DNA of 5,764 nucleotides from Alphaproteobacteria bacterium (GCA_030428745.1 JAUIEG010000192.1:1-5764); one strand, 5' to 3'. Counted from the first letter of the stretch, positions 1 to 5,764 are shown. The notes: a model not told the origin generated them from the letters alone. Translations and numbers: made by a program.

Positions 1-1340
1 CGGCTGGCGACCGCTTCGTTATCGACTTCTTCGGAGACGGCCTCGTCGCCTTTTCACCTGATATTCCATCCGGGGAGAATCGCGGCGGCGTCAATGTGAC
101 AGGTGCGATCAACGCGGAAGGGGGCGCGATCTATCTGACCGCGACCGACGCGATCGAGTTTGTCGAAACGATCATAAATGTTGAGGCTGATCTCGTGGCG
201 CGCGGTGCGACTGAAGTCGGCGGCAAGATTATTCTGACGGGCACGGACTCAACAACCGTCACCGTCGACGCCACCCTCGACGCCAGCGGCGGCGACGGCG
301 GGGAAATCACTATTGTCGGCCGGGAGATTGTTGTCACCGCCGACGCGCAATTGTTGGCGAACGGATTTGAGGCGGATTTCGCCGGCGTTCTCTGGACGTT
401 TGAAAATTCAGGTTTCGGCGGCCTCGATGGCGGATCTACGATTACGGGCAGCTATGTCTATAATGCCGAGACAGACGTTTTCTCCAATATCAATGTCGAA
501 ACCACCGTCGGTGCGTCCCTGCCGGGCGCGGCCTATACGGTGCGCGGCTCTGGCGCCGGCGCCGGCGTTACGGATTTCTTTTCGACAAACGCTCCGGATG
601 TCACGGACGAATTCCGGCTGGTTGTTGGCTGGGACGCGCCGATGTCTAATGCTGGGGGAACGCTCAATGTTGCCTACGGTTATGAAGCCCAATGCCAGGA
701 TAGCGCCTGCGGGTTCCCGGGTTTCGGCGTCGATCTGGCGCGCGGGCTGATCGGGTCGACTTCCGTGGTCGGCGCGCCGTTGCCGATCGCTGGCGACCAG
801 AATGGCGGAACCATCACCGTGGCGTCGACCGAAATGACGACCTTTAGCGGCCTCGCTTCTGTCGAACCCGGCGCGACAACCGGCGTCGGCGGCGATATTA
901 CGCTGTCGTCGGGCGGTTTACTGGTGTTTGACGGTGTGGCGCGGATCGGCGCACCGCCGCGCGACGGCACGCTGACGCTTCTGGGTCTTGCGCCTGATCC
1001 AGACCCGGATCCGATGCCTGTTGATCCGCCGCCTGATCCGCCAGCGGACAACAATGACGAGGAAGACCAAGAGATTGAAGAGTCCGTCGAAGTCAGCCTG
1101 TCGGAGATAGCGGCCACACAAAACAACACCGATGCGACGGGCGGCGACGAGATACCGGGCGGAGATACATCCGGCGGCGACGCTGGCGCCGCTGGACCGT
1201 CAAGCCAAGGCTCACCCGGGTCGGCGACATTCGACGGCGAACCAATCTTCGAAGGTGACGATCCGTCCGGCGGTGATGAAAAGCAGCGGAAGTTGCTATG
1301 TCTGCTCGGCGTCGCGACGACCGCCTGCGCTTCGAAGTAA
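1..1340 (+). CDS. Filamentous-haemagglutinin-like exoprotein, C-terminal part (5' end outside window)
   Basis: The frame is open from base 3 to the TAA at 1338-1340 (445 residues visible), so the gene starts upstream; the GTG at 96 is an internal codon. The opening residues (GDRFVIDFFGDGLVAF) and the following Gly/Val/Thr-rich strands (VINVEADLVARG, TVDATLDASGGDGGEI) match the repetitive beta-helix of two-partner-secretion exoproteins of the haemagglutination-activity family, which are exported through a TpsB outer-membrane pore and act as adhesins. Around visible residues 129-262 the repeat pattern breaks into a more globular sequence with a Cys-x4-Cys. It then returns to helix-like rungs (GGTITVAS, GGDITLSSGG) at about 268-325. 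A Pro/Asp-rich and very acidic linker (about 331-365) and a Gly/Asp/Ser-rich stretch (GGD motifs) follow. The protein ends with a short hydrophobic tail holding Cys433 and Cys442. No TpsB partner lies downstream. The family call is firm; the specific ligand is unknown. Confidence 0.82.
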   Translation, partial: AGDRFVIDFFGDGLVAFSPDIPSGENRGGVNVTGAINAEGGAIYLTATDAIEFVETIINVEADLVARGATEVGGKIILTGTDSTTVTVDATLDASGGDGGEITIVGREIVVTADAQLLANGFEADFAGVLWTFENSGFGGLDGGSTITGSYVYNAETDVFSNINVETTVGASLPGAAYTVRGSGAGAGVTDFFSTNAPDVTDEFRLVVGWDAPMSNAGGTLNVAYGYEAQCQDSACGFPGFGVDLARGLIGSTSVVGAPLPIAGDQNGGTITVASTEMTTFSGLASVEPGATTGVGGDITLSSGGLLVFDGVARIGAPPRDGTLTLLGLAPDPDPDPMPVDPPPDPPADNNDEEDQEIEESVEVSLSEIAATQNNTDATGGDEIPGGDTSGGDAGAAGPSSQGSPGSATFDGEPIFEGDDPSGGDEKQRKLLCLLGVATTACASK

Positions 1341-1344
1341 AGTA

Positions 1345-1356
1345 CAGCATATGCTG
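1345..1356. repeat. 12-bp perfect palindrome after the exoprotein stop codon
   Basis: CAGCATATGCTG is its own reverse complement and starts 4 bp after the TAA at 1338-1340. A second ATGCTG at 1371-1376 could pair with the first half, giving a 6-bp stem with a 20-base loop. No T-run follows either arrangement, so it is not a convincing intrinsic terminator. It could be a protein-binding site, a transcript 3'-end stabiliser, or chance. Confidence 0.4.
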
Positions 1357-1462
1357 CCTTCAATTCAGAAATGCTGAGAGAAATATTCACGATTGCGGTC
1401 ATGTGGCGTGCGACCGTCTCGATTTCGCACAAACCGTGCAGCTTAGGCGCGAAAAATTATGT

Positions 1463-1507
1463 CCGGTTTTAGGAACTTTCGGAACTCAGAGCCGCACGCA
1501 AAACCGG
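1463..1507. repeat. Inverted repeat CCGGTTTT/AAAACCGG framing a tandem GGAACT
   Basis: CCGGTTTT at 1463-1470 is perfectly complementary to AAAACCGG at 1500-1507. The 29-bp spacer holds two copies of GGAACT (1472-1477 and 1481-1486) spaced 9 bp apart. GGAAC is the usual -35 core for many ECF sigma factors, and a GGTCA follows the second copy at 1506-1510. The spacing of about 18-19 bp is slightly long for that promoter class. It may be an operator, a promoter, or a coincidence. It lies about 390 bp upstream of the sigma gene. Confidence 0.35.
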
Positions 1508-1897
1508 TCACTAGTACGTTTATAGATGCTAGAGATACGACGAGCGCCAATGCTAGCGGCGAACTTGTGGTTCGTGTTGGTTTTTCCCGACGTCCGTAAA
1601 TCGAAAAAACTGGAAAAGTTTGAGATCATGACAACAAAATACGCCGACGACCCTTGCTGAGCATTGTGGCGGTGACCGCTTTGCTTCATCTAACTGTTTT
1701 ACGAATGGGTTGAGGAATCTCTGGTCCTCGGAAGAGCTAAGGCGGCGCGCAGCCGGGTTTATCGTAGACTGGGCCTAATCTCTCGATTGGCGACACTATG
1801 GCCTGATGTCTTGCGCCATCCCAAAAAATCGGTTGAATACAGCGTACTTCGTTTTCATCGCCCCCTTTCTCCTATTTCCGGCTGCTAGTGGAAAACC

Positions 1898-2467
1898 ATG
1901 ACCACAAACACTGAAAAGCGCGACGTCGCGGCGTTGCTGGAAGCATGTCGTCAAGGCGATGACGGCGCCCGCAGCCAGCTACTTGAACTTCTGTATGAAG
2001 AATTGATGTCCATCGCGTCACTTCTCCTGAAACGTGAGGAACGGAATGTATCGCTGTTGACGGGAGACTTGGTCAATGAAGCGATTGTGCGCTTGCTTCA
2101 AACGGCTGCGCTCAATGTGAACGATAAAAATCACCTCCTCGCGCTTTCCGCCCGCGTCATGCGCCATGTTCTAGTGGACGCCGCAAAATCCAAGGGACGC
2201 GACAAGCGCAAAGGCGTTAACGTCACACTGACCCAATCCAATATTGATCCCGGAGCGGCGGACATTGATGTTCTTCTTCTCGAGCGAGCGCTTATGCGTT
2301 TGAACGCAATTGATCCGGTGCTCGCTGAGGTGGTTGAAATGCGCTATTTCGGGGGAATGACGGTGGATGAAATCGCCGATGTGAAGGGTGTATCGCCTGC
2401 GACTATCAGGCGAGCATGGAATGCCGCAAAGCTTTGGCTTAGGAATGCTATGAAAAATGACTTCTGA
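1898..2467 (+). CDS. ECF-like RNA polymerase sigma factor, kinase-associated type
   Basis: This 189-residue protein matches the sigma-70 ECF subfamily often encoded beside Ser/Thr kinases. Region 2 spans roughly residues 10-98, with the GDLVNEAIVRLL core at 56-67 and the MRHVLVDAAKSKGRDKRKG segment at 88-106, which resembles the family's MRRILVDHARAR block. A linker follows, then region 4 at about 125-185, with the helix-turn-helix MTVDEIADVKGVSPATIRRAW at 154-174 (given here as MTVDEIADVK plus GVSPATIRRAW) for -35 recognition. An in-frame TAG at 1886-1888 makes the ATG at 1898 the first possible start. The ribosome-binding site is weak (GTGGA at 1888-1892). No anti-sigma gene is adjacent. 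Instead the stop codon lies inside the next gene, a membrane kinase, suggesting that activity is controlled by that kinase. It acts in the cytoplasm with core RNA polymerase. The target promoters are unknown. Confidence 0.9.
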   Translation: MTTNTEKRDVAALLEACRQGDDGARSQLLELLYEELMSIASLLLKREERNVSLLTGDLVNEAIVRLLQTAALNVNDKNHLLALSARVMRHVLVDAAKSKGRDKRKGVNVTLTQSNIDPGAADIDVLLLERALMRLNAIDPVLAEVVEMRYFGGMTVDEIADVKGVSPATIRRAWNAAKLWLRNAMKNDF

Positions 2468-4868
2468 GGCAAACGATCTAGAGCGCCGCGCACTTGATAT
2501 CGTTGGGGAGGCGCTCGACCTGAAGCGAGAAAGCCGGCTGGCCTTTGTGAAAGCAAAGGCCGGAGCGGAGACCGATCTGTGCGCCCGTGTATTGGAAATC
2601 CTCGAGGAGGATGGAGAGGAAGCAGGGCCGATTTTTACCGGCGGCGCCAGACTGCTGGCCCCCGAAGAGCCCATGCCAGAAACAATCGGTGGTTACCACA
2701 TTGAGCGGGAAATCGGGCGAGGCGGCATGGGCGCCGTCTACTTCGGCAGACGCGTCACCGATGATTTCGAACATGTCGCGGCGATAAAGATCGTGCGAGG
2801 CGATGTTGCATCGCCCCGCCTGATCGAAAGGTTGCGAACGGAACGGCGAACTCTCGCGCGGCTAAAACATCCAAATATCGCCCAAATGTATGACGGCGGA
2901 GAAACCGCCGAGGGCGCGCCCTATTTCATTATGGAATATGTGTCCGGTTTTTCCCTGGATAATTATGTCGCTGAGAATTCACTTCCACTGGATGAGCGCC
3001 TCAAAATTTTCCTTGATGTGTGCCGGGCTGTCTCCTTTGCGCATCGCAATCTCGTCATCCATCGCGACCTTACACCGACAAATATAATTGTCTCAAAAGA
3101 CGGGCACATAAAACTAATAGATTTCGGCATTTCCCATAGCCTCGACGATGTTGAGCCGGAGAACGCGCATGCGTTGGCAAAACTAACCATGACGAAGGGG
3201 TACGCCGCGCCTGAGAGAAATAAAGGTGCGCCGGCCTCGACCATCACCGACGTTTACTCGCTAGGCGTGATCCTGGAAGAACTGACAGAGGGCGTCATTG
3301 CCCCGCGCCGAATGGATTTATCGGCGATTATCAAGAAGGCGCGGGCCGAAGCGTCGGAAGACCGCTATCAGAGCGTCGATGCGCTGTCAGCGGACATTTT
3401 GGCGTACCAGCGCGGGGAAGAAGTGAAGGCCGTCGACGGTGGATGGCGTTATTCCGTTATGCGCTTTATCGGGCGGCGTAAATTCGCGGTCGGCGCGACG
3501 GCGGCGGCTTTTGTTTCAGTGCTCATCGCCAGCGTTGTCATGTCTGTGTTGTATTTCCGCGCAGAAGCGGCTGAGCGACACGCAGCGCAACGTTTTGAAG
3601 AGGTGCGCGAGCTCGCCGGCTTTATCATGTTCGACTTTCACGATGAGGTGGCCAAACTCGACGGCTCAACTGAGGCGCGTGAAATACTGGTAAACAAGGC
3701 GCTTGATTACCTTGATACGCTGAGCGCAACGCCTAATGCGTCTACCGAGTTAAAGGTTGAGATCGCAAGAGGCTACAAACGCTTAAGCGATGTCACAGGG
3801 AATCCGGCTTTTGATAATCTTGGACAACGGGAAGAGGCGGACCGGCTTCTCAATCTCGCGGCGGACCGTATCGCCGAATTACGGGATGAAAATCCCCAAA
3901 GCCGCGCAGTGTTGAGCGCCTATGTAGAGATATTCACAGCAGCGGGTTTTCAGGAAGGTTTTTCAAACTCGAACTTTGATCGCTGCGCCCAGATGCTGAA
4001 ACAAGCACAGGAAGCGGCTTCGATCTTGATTGACAACGGCGAAGCTTCATTAGCCGACAAGCTCAATGACGCACGGGCCAGTGTGATGCATGGTTATGCA
4101 TATTTTTATCTCGGCGACTATCGCGCTGGAGTTGAAACGACCAGGGCGGGGTTGAAAAAGAACCAAGCGCTTGCTGCGCTTTATCCTGATAATGATGAAA
4201 TCAGGCTTGGTCTTGCGCGAGCGAATGTCACCTTGGGAGAAGTGATGGCGTGGCAACTTTATTATTCAGACGGTGAGGACGCCGATTATGAGCCTACGCT
4301 CACTTATTTTGATGCAGGAGTCGAGGACTCTCGGAATCTGTCGCGCTCTTCCGAAGCAACGATGGAGATGAAGAACCATCTTATTGTCAGCTTGTTGAAG
4401 CGCGCTAATACGACTTGCTCAATGGAAACCCGTATCGGCGAAGGCATTGCGGATCTCGAGGAAGCGCTGGTTTACGGCCAGGCGCTAACGCAAAAAAACC
4501 CGAATAACGCGCGGCTATTTCACTTGTTGAGTTTGGTCCTTACACAACAAGGCGATTGCTACTACAATGCTGGCAAACCCAAATTGGCGTTAGATGCTCT
4601 TGAACGAGTTGTGGCGCGTCATGGCAAAAGGCTGGAAGCCGAACCCGATAATGGAGAAATGTTGGTGGAGCTGGTCAATAGTCAGTCATATTTGAGTGGC
4701 GTCTACTTTGAGATGGGTGATCTGGCTAACGGTTGTAAAAACGCCCGCAGTGTTGATGAAGCGTGGAATCGCTTTGTGGAGCTTGAGACGACGGTAAATG
4801 AAAGTCTTCAGGGGCAAAGGGATTCTGTCGAAGGCTATCTCATGACCTGCAATGAGGCGGGTTTGTAG
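2457..4868 (+). CDS. Transmembrane Ser/Thr protein kinase with C-terminal TPR-like domain
   Basis: This 803-residue kinase starts at ATG 2457, fixed by an in-frame TGA at 2451-2453. It overlaps the sigma gene by 11 bp, with AGGA at 2441-2444, so translational coupling is likely. Residues 1-78 are the helical N-terminal region usual in this family. The kinase domain spans about 80-320: glycine loop GRGGMGAVY (87-95), ATP lysine K111, helix-C glutamate E129, catalytic loop HRDLTPTN (D204, N209), metal-binding DFG (222-224), activation-loop T244/T246 and APE (251-253). All key residues are present, so it should be active. Two departures stand out: Thr206 replaces the usual lysine of HRDLKPxN, and the segment after DVYSLG (265-270) is very short before the DLSAIIKKA helix. 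One membrane helix lies at about 343-367 with a basic cytoplasmic side (GRRK). Residues 375-803 are TPR-like helices (clear at about 541-580 and 690-730), probably periplasmic and ligand- or protein-binding. Its likely target is the coupled sigma factor (inference). Confidence 0.92.
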   Translation: MTSEANDLERRALDIVGEALDLKRESRLAFVKAKAGAETDLCARVLEILEEDGEEAGPIFTGGARLLAPEEPMPETIGGYHIEREIGRGGMGAVYFGRRVTDDFEHVAAIKIVRGDVASPRLIERLRTERRTLARLKHPNIAQMYDGGETAEGAPYFIMEYVSGFSLDNYVAENSLPLDERLKIFLDVCRAVSFAHRNLVIHRDLTPTNIIVSKDGHIKLIDFGISHSLDDVEPENAHALAKLTMTKGYAAPERNKGAPASTITDVYSLGVILEELTEGVIAPRRMDLSAIIKKARAEASEDRYQSVDALSADILAYQRGEEVKAVDGGWRYSVMRFIGRRKFAVGATAAAFVSVLIASVVMSVLYFRAEAAERHAAQRFEEVRELAGFIMFDFHDEVAKLDGSTEAREILVNKALDYLDTLSATPNASTELKVEIARGYKRLSDVTGNPAFDNLGQREEADRLLNLAADRIAELRDENPQSRAVLSAYVEIFTAAGFQEGFSNSNFDRCAQMLKQAQEAASILIDNGEASLADKLNDARASVMHGYAYFYLGDYRAGVETTRAGLKKNQALAALYPDNDEIRLGLARANVTLGEVMAWQLYYSDGEDADYEPTLTYFDAGVEDSRNLSRSSEATMEMKNHLIVSLLKRANTTCSMETRIGEGIADLEEALVYGQALTQKNPNNARLFHLLSLVLTQQGDCYYNAGKPKLALDALERVVARHGKRLEAEPDNGEMLVELVNSQSYLSGVYFEMGDLANGCKNARSVDEAWNRFVELETTVNESLQGQRDSVEGYLMTCNEAGL

Positions 4869-4948
4869 AAAAGCAAGAAATTATTGCCGCGAAAATAAAA
4901 TGCTTGTTCGCCTTTGGGTTGTTAATTGAAGCTCTGCGTGCAGTTTTG

Positions 4949-4987
4949 CCGTGGTTATGAATATTTCTCAATAATCGGAATTTTTTT
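4949..4987 (+). terminator. Possible weak intrinsic terminator of the sigma/kinase operon
   Basis: CCG (4949-4951), TTAT (4955-4958) and GA (4959-4960) can pair with TC (4968-4969), ATAA (4971-4974) and CGG (4976-4978), leaving a 7-base loop and small internal bulges. Seven T residues (4981-4987) follow two bases later. The stem is AT-rich and imperfect, so termination may be partial. It begins 80 bp after the kinase stop codon, the expected place for the operon end. Confidence 0.35.
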
Positions 4988-4991
4988 GATT

Positions 4992-5008
4992 CGTTTCCCG
5001 GAGAAACG
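4992..5008. repeat. Inverted repeat CGTTTC-N5-GAAACG in the gap before the sorting-tail protein
   Basis: Six-base arms at 4992-4997 and 5003-5008 are perfectly complementary around a CCGGA spacer. The repeat sits 101 bp upstream of the next start codon, just after the T-run of the terminator candidate. Its position suits an operator or an upstream part of a promoter region. The arms are short enough that chance cannot be excluded. Confidence 0.4.
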
Positions 5009-5069
5009 TCGCTTTCCCATATGAGGGCGTCTGTTCCGTAAATAGCACGCCGCTCATCGTGTGGTGACC

Positions 5070-5091
5070 GCAAGCGTCATACGACGCTTGC
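5070..5091 (+). promoter_or_regulatory. Nine-base-pair perfect hairpin/dyad just upstream of the ribosome-binding site
   Basis: GCAAGCGTC (5070-5078) is perfectly complementary to GACGCTTGC (5083-5091) around the 4-base loop ATAC. This is the strongest dyad in the window. It ends 7 bases before the GGGGA Shine-Dalgarno of the downstream gene and has no T-run after it, so it is not an intrinsic terminator. As RNA it would be a stable stem in the 5' leader, possibly affecting translation start or mRNA life. As DNA it could be an operator for a dimeric regulator. The sequence cannot tell these apart. Confidence 0.55.
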
Positions 5092-5098
5092 TATAAAT

Positions 5099-5103
5099 GG
5101 GGA
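5099..5103 (+). promoter_or_regulatory. Ribosome-binding site of the VPVPG-tail protein
   Basis: GGGGA lies 6 bases before the ATG at 5110 and is the best Shine-Dalgarno in the window. It supports this start, which also places the signal peptide right at the N-terminus. A nearby ATG at 5097 is out of frame. Confidence 0.65.
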
Positions 5104-5109
5104 TTACTA

Positions 5110-5754
5110 ATGTTTTTTATATTATCGACGCGGCTGAAAAAGGCAGCGCTTGGATTTTTTGTTTTAAGCGGTGTCTTGGCATGGGCTCAATCGGCCAGTG
5201 CGGCGGTGCTTGTAACAAACGGGTCGGGGGAGATATCGGGCGTCACAGGGCTTGAAGTGTTCAGCTCCGTGAATGGCAGTCTGGTGGCGACATACGATGT
5301 GGCGTTTACCGAAGGAACTTGCATCGATCTATATACAGGCTGCGACAACAATGGCGACGATCTGCCTTTTGAAACAGCGCTCCTGCGCAATGAGACATTT
5401 GACGCTCTCGCCGCTTTTCTGGGGGACATTAACGACCCGACCTCCATCGCGGGCTGCGAATCGACAGTTGAGTGCTATGTCACCTCGGCGTCCAATATCA
5501 ATTTAGCGGGGCAGGGCAGTGTCAGTGGATATGGTTTATACCTTCTGGCTGGCTTGATGAATGATCTCATCGTAAGCGAAAGCTTTGCGGCGTTCCGCGA
5601 TCAGGATTTATCGCAAACAGCAAACCGGACCTGGGCGCTATTCTCGCCTTCCGGCATGATGGAGCCGCCTTCAGACGTGCCGGTTCCGGGCGCGCTGATA
5701 TTCATGCTTTCAGGAATCGCCGGACTGACTGCCGTCAGAAAACGTAAAACGTAA
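5110..5754 (+). CDS. Secreted protein with PEP-CTERM-like (VPVPG) C-terminal sorting tail
   Basis: This 214-residue protein has an N-terminal Sec signal peptide: basic residues R8, K10 and K11, a hydrophobic core at about 12-25, and a likely cleavage after SASA (residue 31). The mature part is Gly/Ser/Asn-rich at first (about 32-60). It then carries four cysteines in two close pairs, C71/C78 and C116/C122, which could form disulfides outside the cytoplasm. The C-terminus has the three parts of an exosortase-type sorting signal: a VPVPG motif (190-194), a hydrophobic segment (195-208, ALIFMLSGIAGLTA) and a basic end (RKRKT). Such tails are removed or processed at the inner membrane so that the protein reaches the cell surface or extracellular matrix. 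No exosortase gene is in the window. The body of the protein matches no family I recognise. It follows the sigma/kinase operon by 241 bp and probably has its own promoter. Confidence 0.8.
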   Translation: MFFILSTRLKKAALGFFVLSGVLAWAQSASAAVLVTNGSGEISGVTGLEVFSSVNGSLVATYDVAFTEGTCIDLYTGCDNNGDDLPFETALLRNETFDALAAFLGDINDPTSIAGCESTVECYVTSASNINLAGQGSVSGYGLYLLAGLMNDLIVSESFAAFRDQDLSQTANRTWALFSPSGMMEPPSDVPVPGALIFMLSGIAGLTAVRKRKT

Positions 5755-5764
5755 AGAAAACCGC

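Larger units (their letters stand above)
1341..1897. other. 557-bp intergenic region without a convincing gene
   Basis: Open frames here are short, lack recognisable protein features, and have no good start plus ribosome-binding site. The stretch is less GC-rich than the exoprotein gene. It contains several small dyads: a 12-bp palindrome just after the upstream stop, a CGGTC/GACCG pair at 1396-1416, an inverted repeat at 1463-1507, CGAAC/GTTCG at 1560-1574, AAACT/AGTTT at 1607-1621, and GCGGT/ACCGC at 1669-1679. Most of these are short enough to be chance. The promoter of the sigma/kinase operon must lie here or upstream, but I cannot place it with confidence. A TTGCGC at 1811-1816 followed 16 bp later by TTGAAT at 1833-1838 is a poor sigma-70-like match. 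A long leader, a small RNA or a degraded gene remains possible. Confidence 0.6.

Noticed and set aside
549..568. Short GGCGCC-type repeat in the exoprotein gene
   Set aside because: It simply encodes a Gly-Ala run (GSGAGAGV) with biased codons; not a separate repeat element.
680..1432. Long open frame on the minus strand opposite the exoprotein gene (250 codons)
   Set aside because: It is the antisense shadow of a GC-rich, Gly/Asp/Pro-coding region; its Ser/Pro-rich composition simply mirrors the sense codons, and no domain or ribosome-binding site is evident.
1700..1888. Plus-strand open frame of about 60 codons just before the sigma gene (reading LFYEWVEESLVLGRAK...)
   Set aside because: It follows a TAA, has no ATG or GTG start or ribosome-binding site, and resembles no protein I know. 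A gene remnant cannot be excluded but is not supported.
2171..2674. Minus-strand open frame of 167 codons across the sigma/kinase overlap
   Set aside because: It lies opposite two well-supported genes, is rich in Ser/Arg as expected for a shadow frame, and has no recognisable motif.
4934..4947. CTGC-GT-GCAG followed by TTTT as a terminator
   Set aside because: A 4-bp stem with a 2-base loop is not a workable hairpin.
4977..5010. GGAATT ... CGTC as an ECF promoter for the last gene
   Set aside because: The spacer of about 24 bp is far longer than the usual 16-17 bp, and the boxes overlap the terminator T-run and a dyad.
4840..5073. Minus-strand open frame of 77 codons in the gap after the kinase
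   Set aside because: No family resemblance, and it overlaps the kinase 3' end as well as the terminator candidate and a dyad; most likely chance.
5092..5098. TATAAAT resembling a -10 box just before the last gene
   Set aside because: Transcription from it would start at about 5105, after the GGGGA ribosome-binding site at 5099-5103, which would be lost. It overlaps the foot of the hairpin and has no matching -35.

Overview
The window reads as chromosomal DNA of a Gram-negative bacterium, most plausibly an alphaproteobacterium of the Hyphomonadales/Parvularculales type. The reasons are a moderately GC-rich base composition, a two-partner-secretion-style beta-helix exoprotein, a sigma factor/TPR-kinase pair, and a secreted protein with a VPxPG/PEP-CTERM-like tail. 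The taxonomic guess rests on remembered family distribution and is tentative. All four recognisable genes lie on the + strand.

Layout. (1) Bases 1-1340 hold the 3' end of a large filamentous-haemagglutinin-like exoprotein. Its beta-helix seems to be interrupted by a globular domain, then resumes, then passes through a Pro/Asp-rich acidic linker to a C-terminal tail with two cysteines. (2) Bases 1341-1897 form a 557-bp stretch with no convincing gene; it carries several small dyads, including an 8-bp inverted repeat framing a tandem GGAACT. (3) Bases 1898-4868 form a two-gene operon. The first gene is a sigma-70-family ECF-like factor of the kind found next to Ser/Thr kinases. It overlaps by 11 bp the second gene, a membrane Ser/Thr kinase with an extracytoplasmic TPR-like helical domain. 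(4) Bases 4869-5109 are a regulatory-looking gap with a weak terminator candidate and two inverted repeats, one a 9-bp perfect hairpin just upstream of a good Shine-Dalgarno. (5) Bases 5110-5754 encode a small secreted protein with a signal peptide, four cysteines and a C-terminal VPVPG/hydrophobic/basic tripartite sorting tail.

How they may work together. The sigma factor and kinase are almost certainly co-translated and functionally linked: the kinase senses something outside the inner membrane through its TPR-like half and controls the sigma factor, directly or indirectly. The genes on either side encode cell-surface or envelope products, so a surface-remodelling regulon is a reasonable guess, but nothing in the sequence proves that the sigma factor drives either neighbour. 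No exosortase, TpsB transporter, anti-sigma factor, RNA gene, CRISPR array or mobile element is visible.
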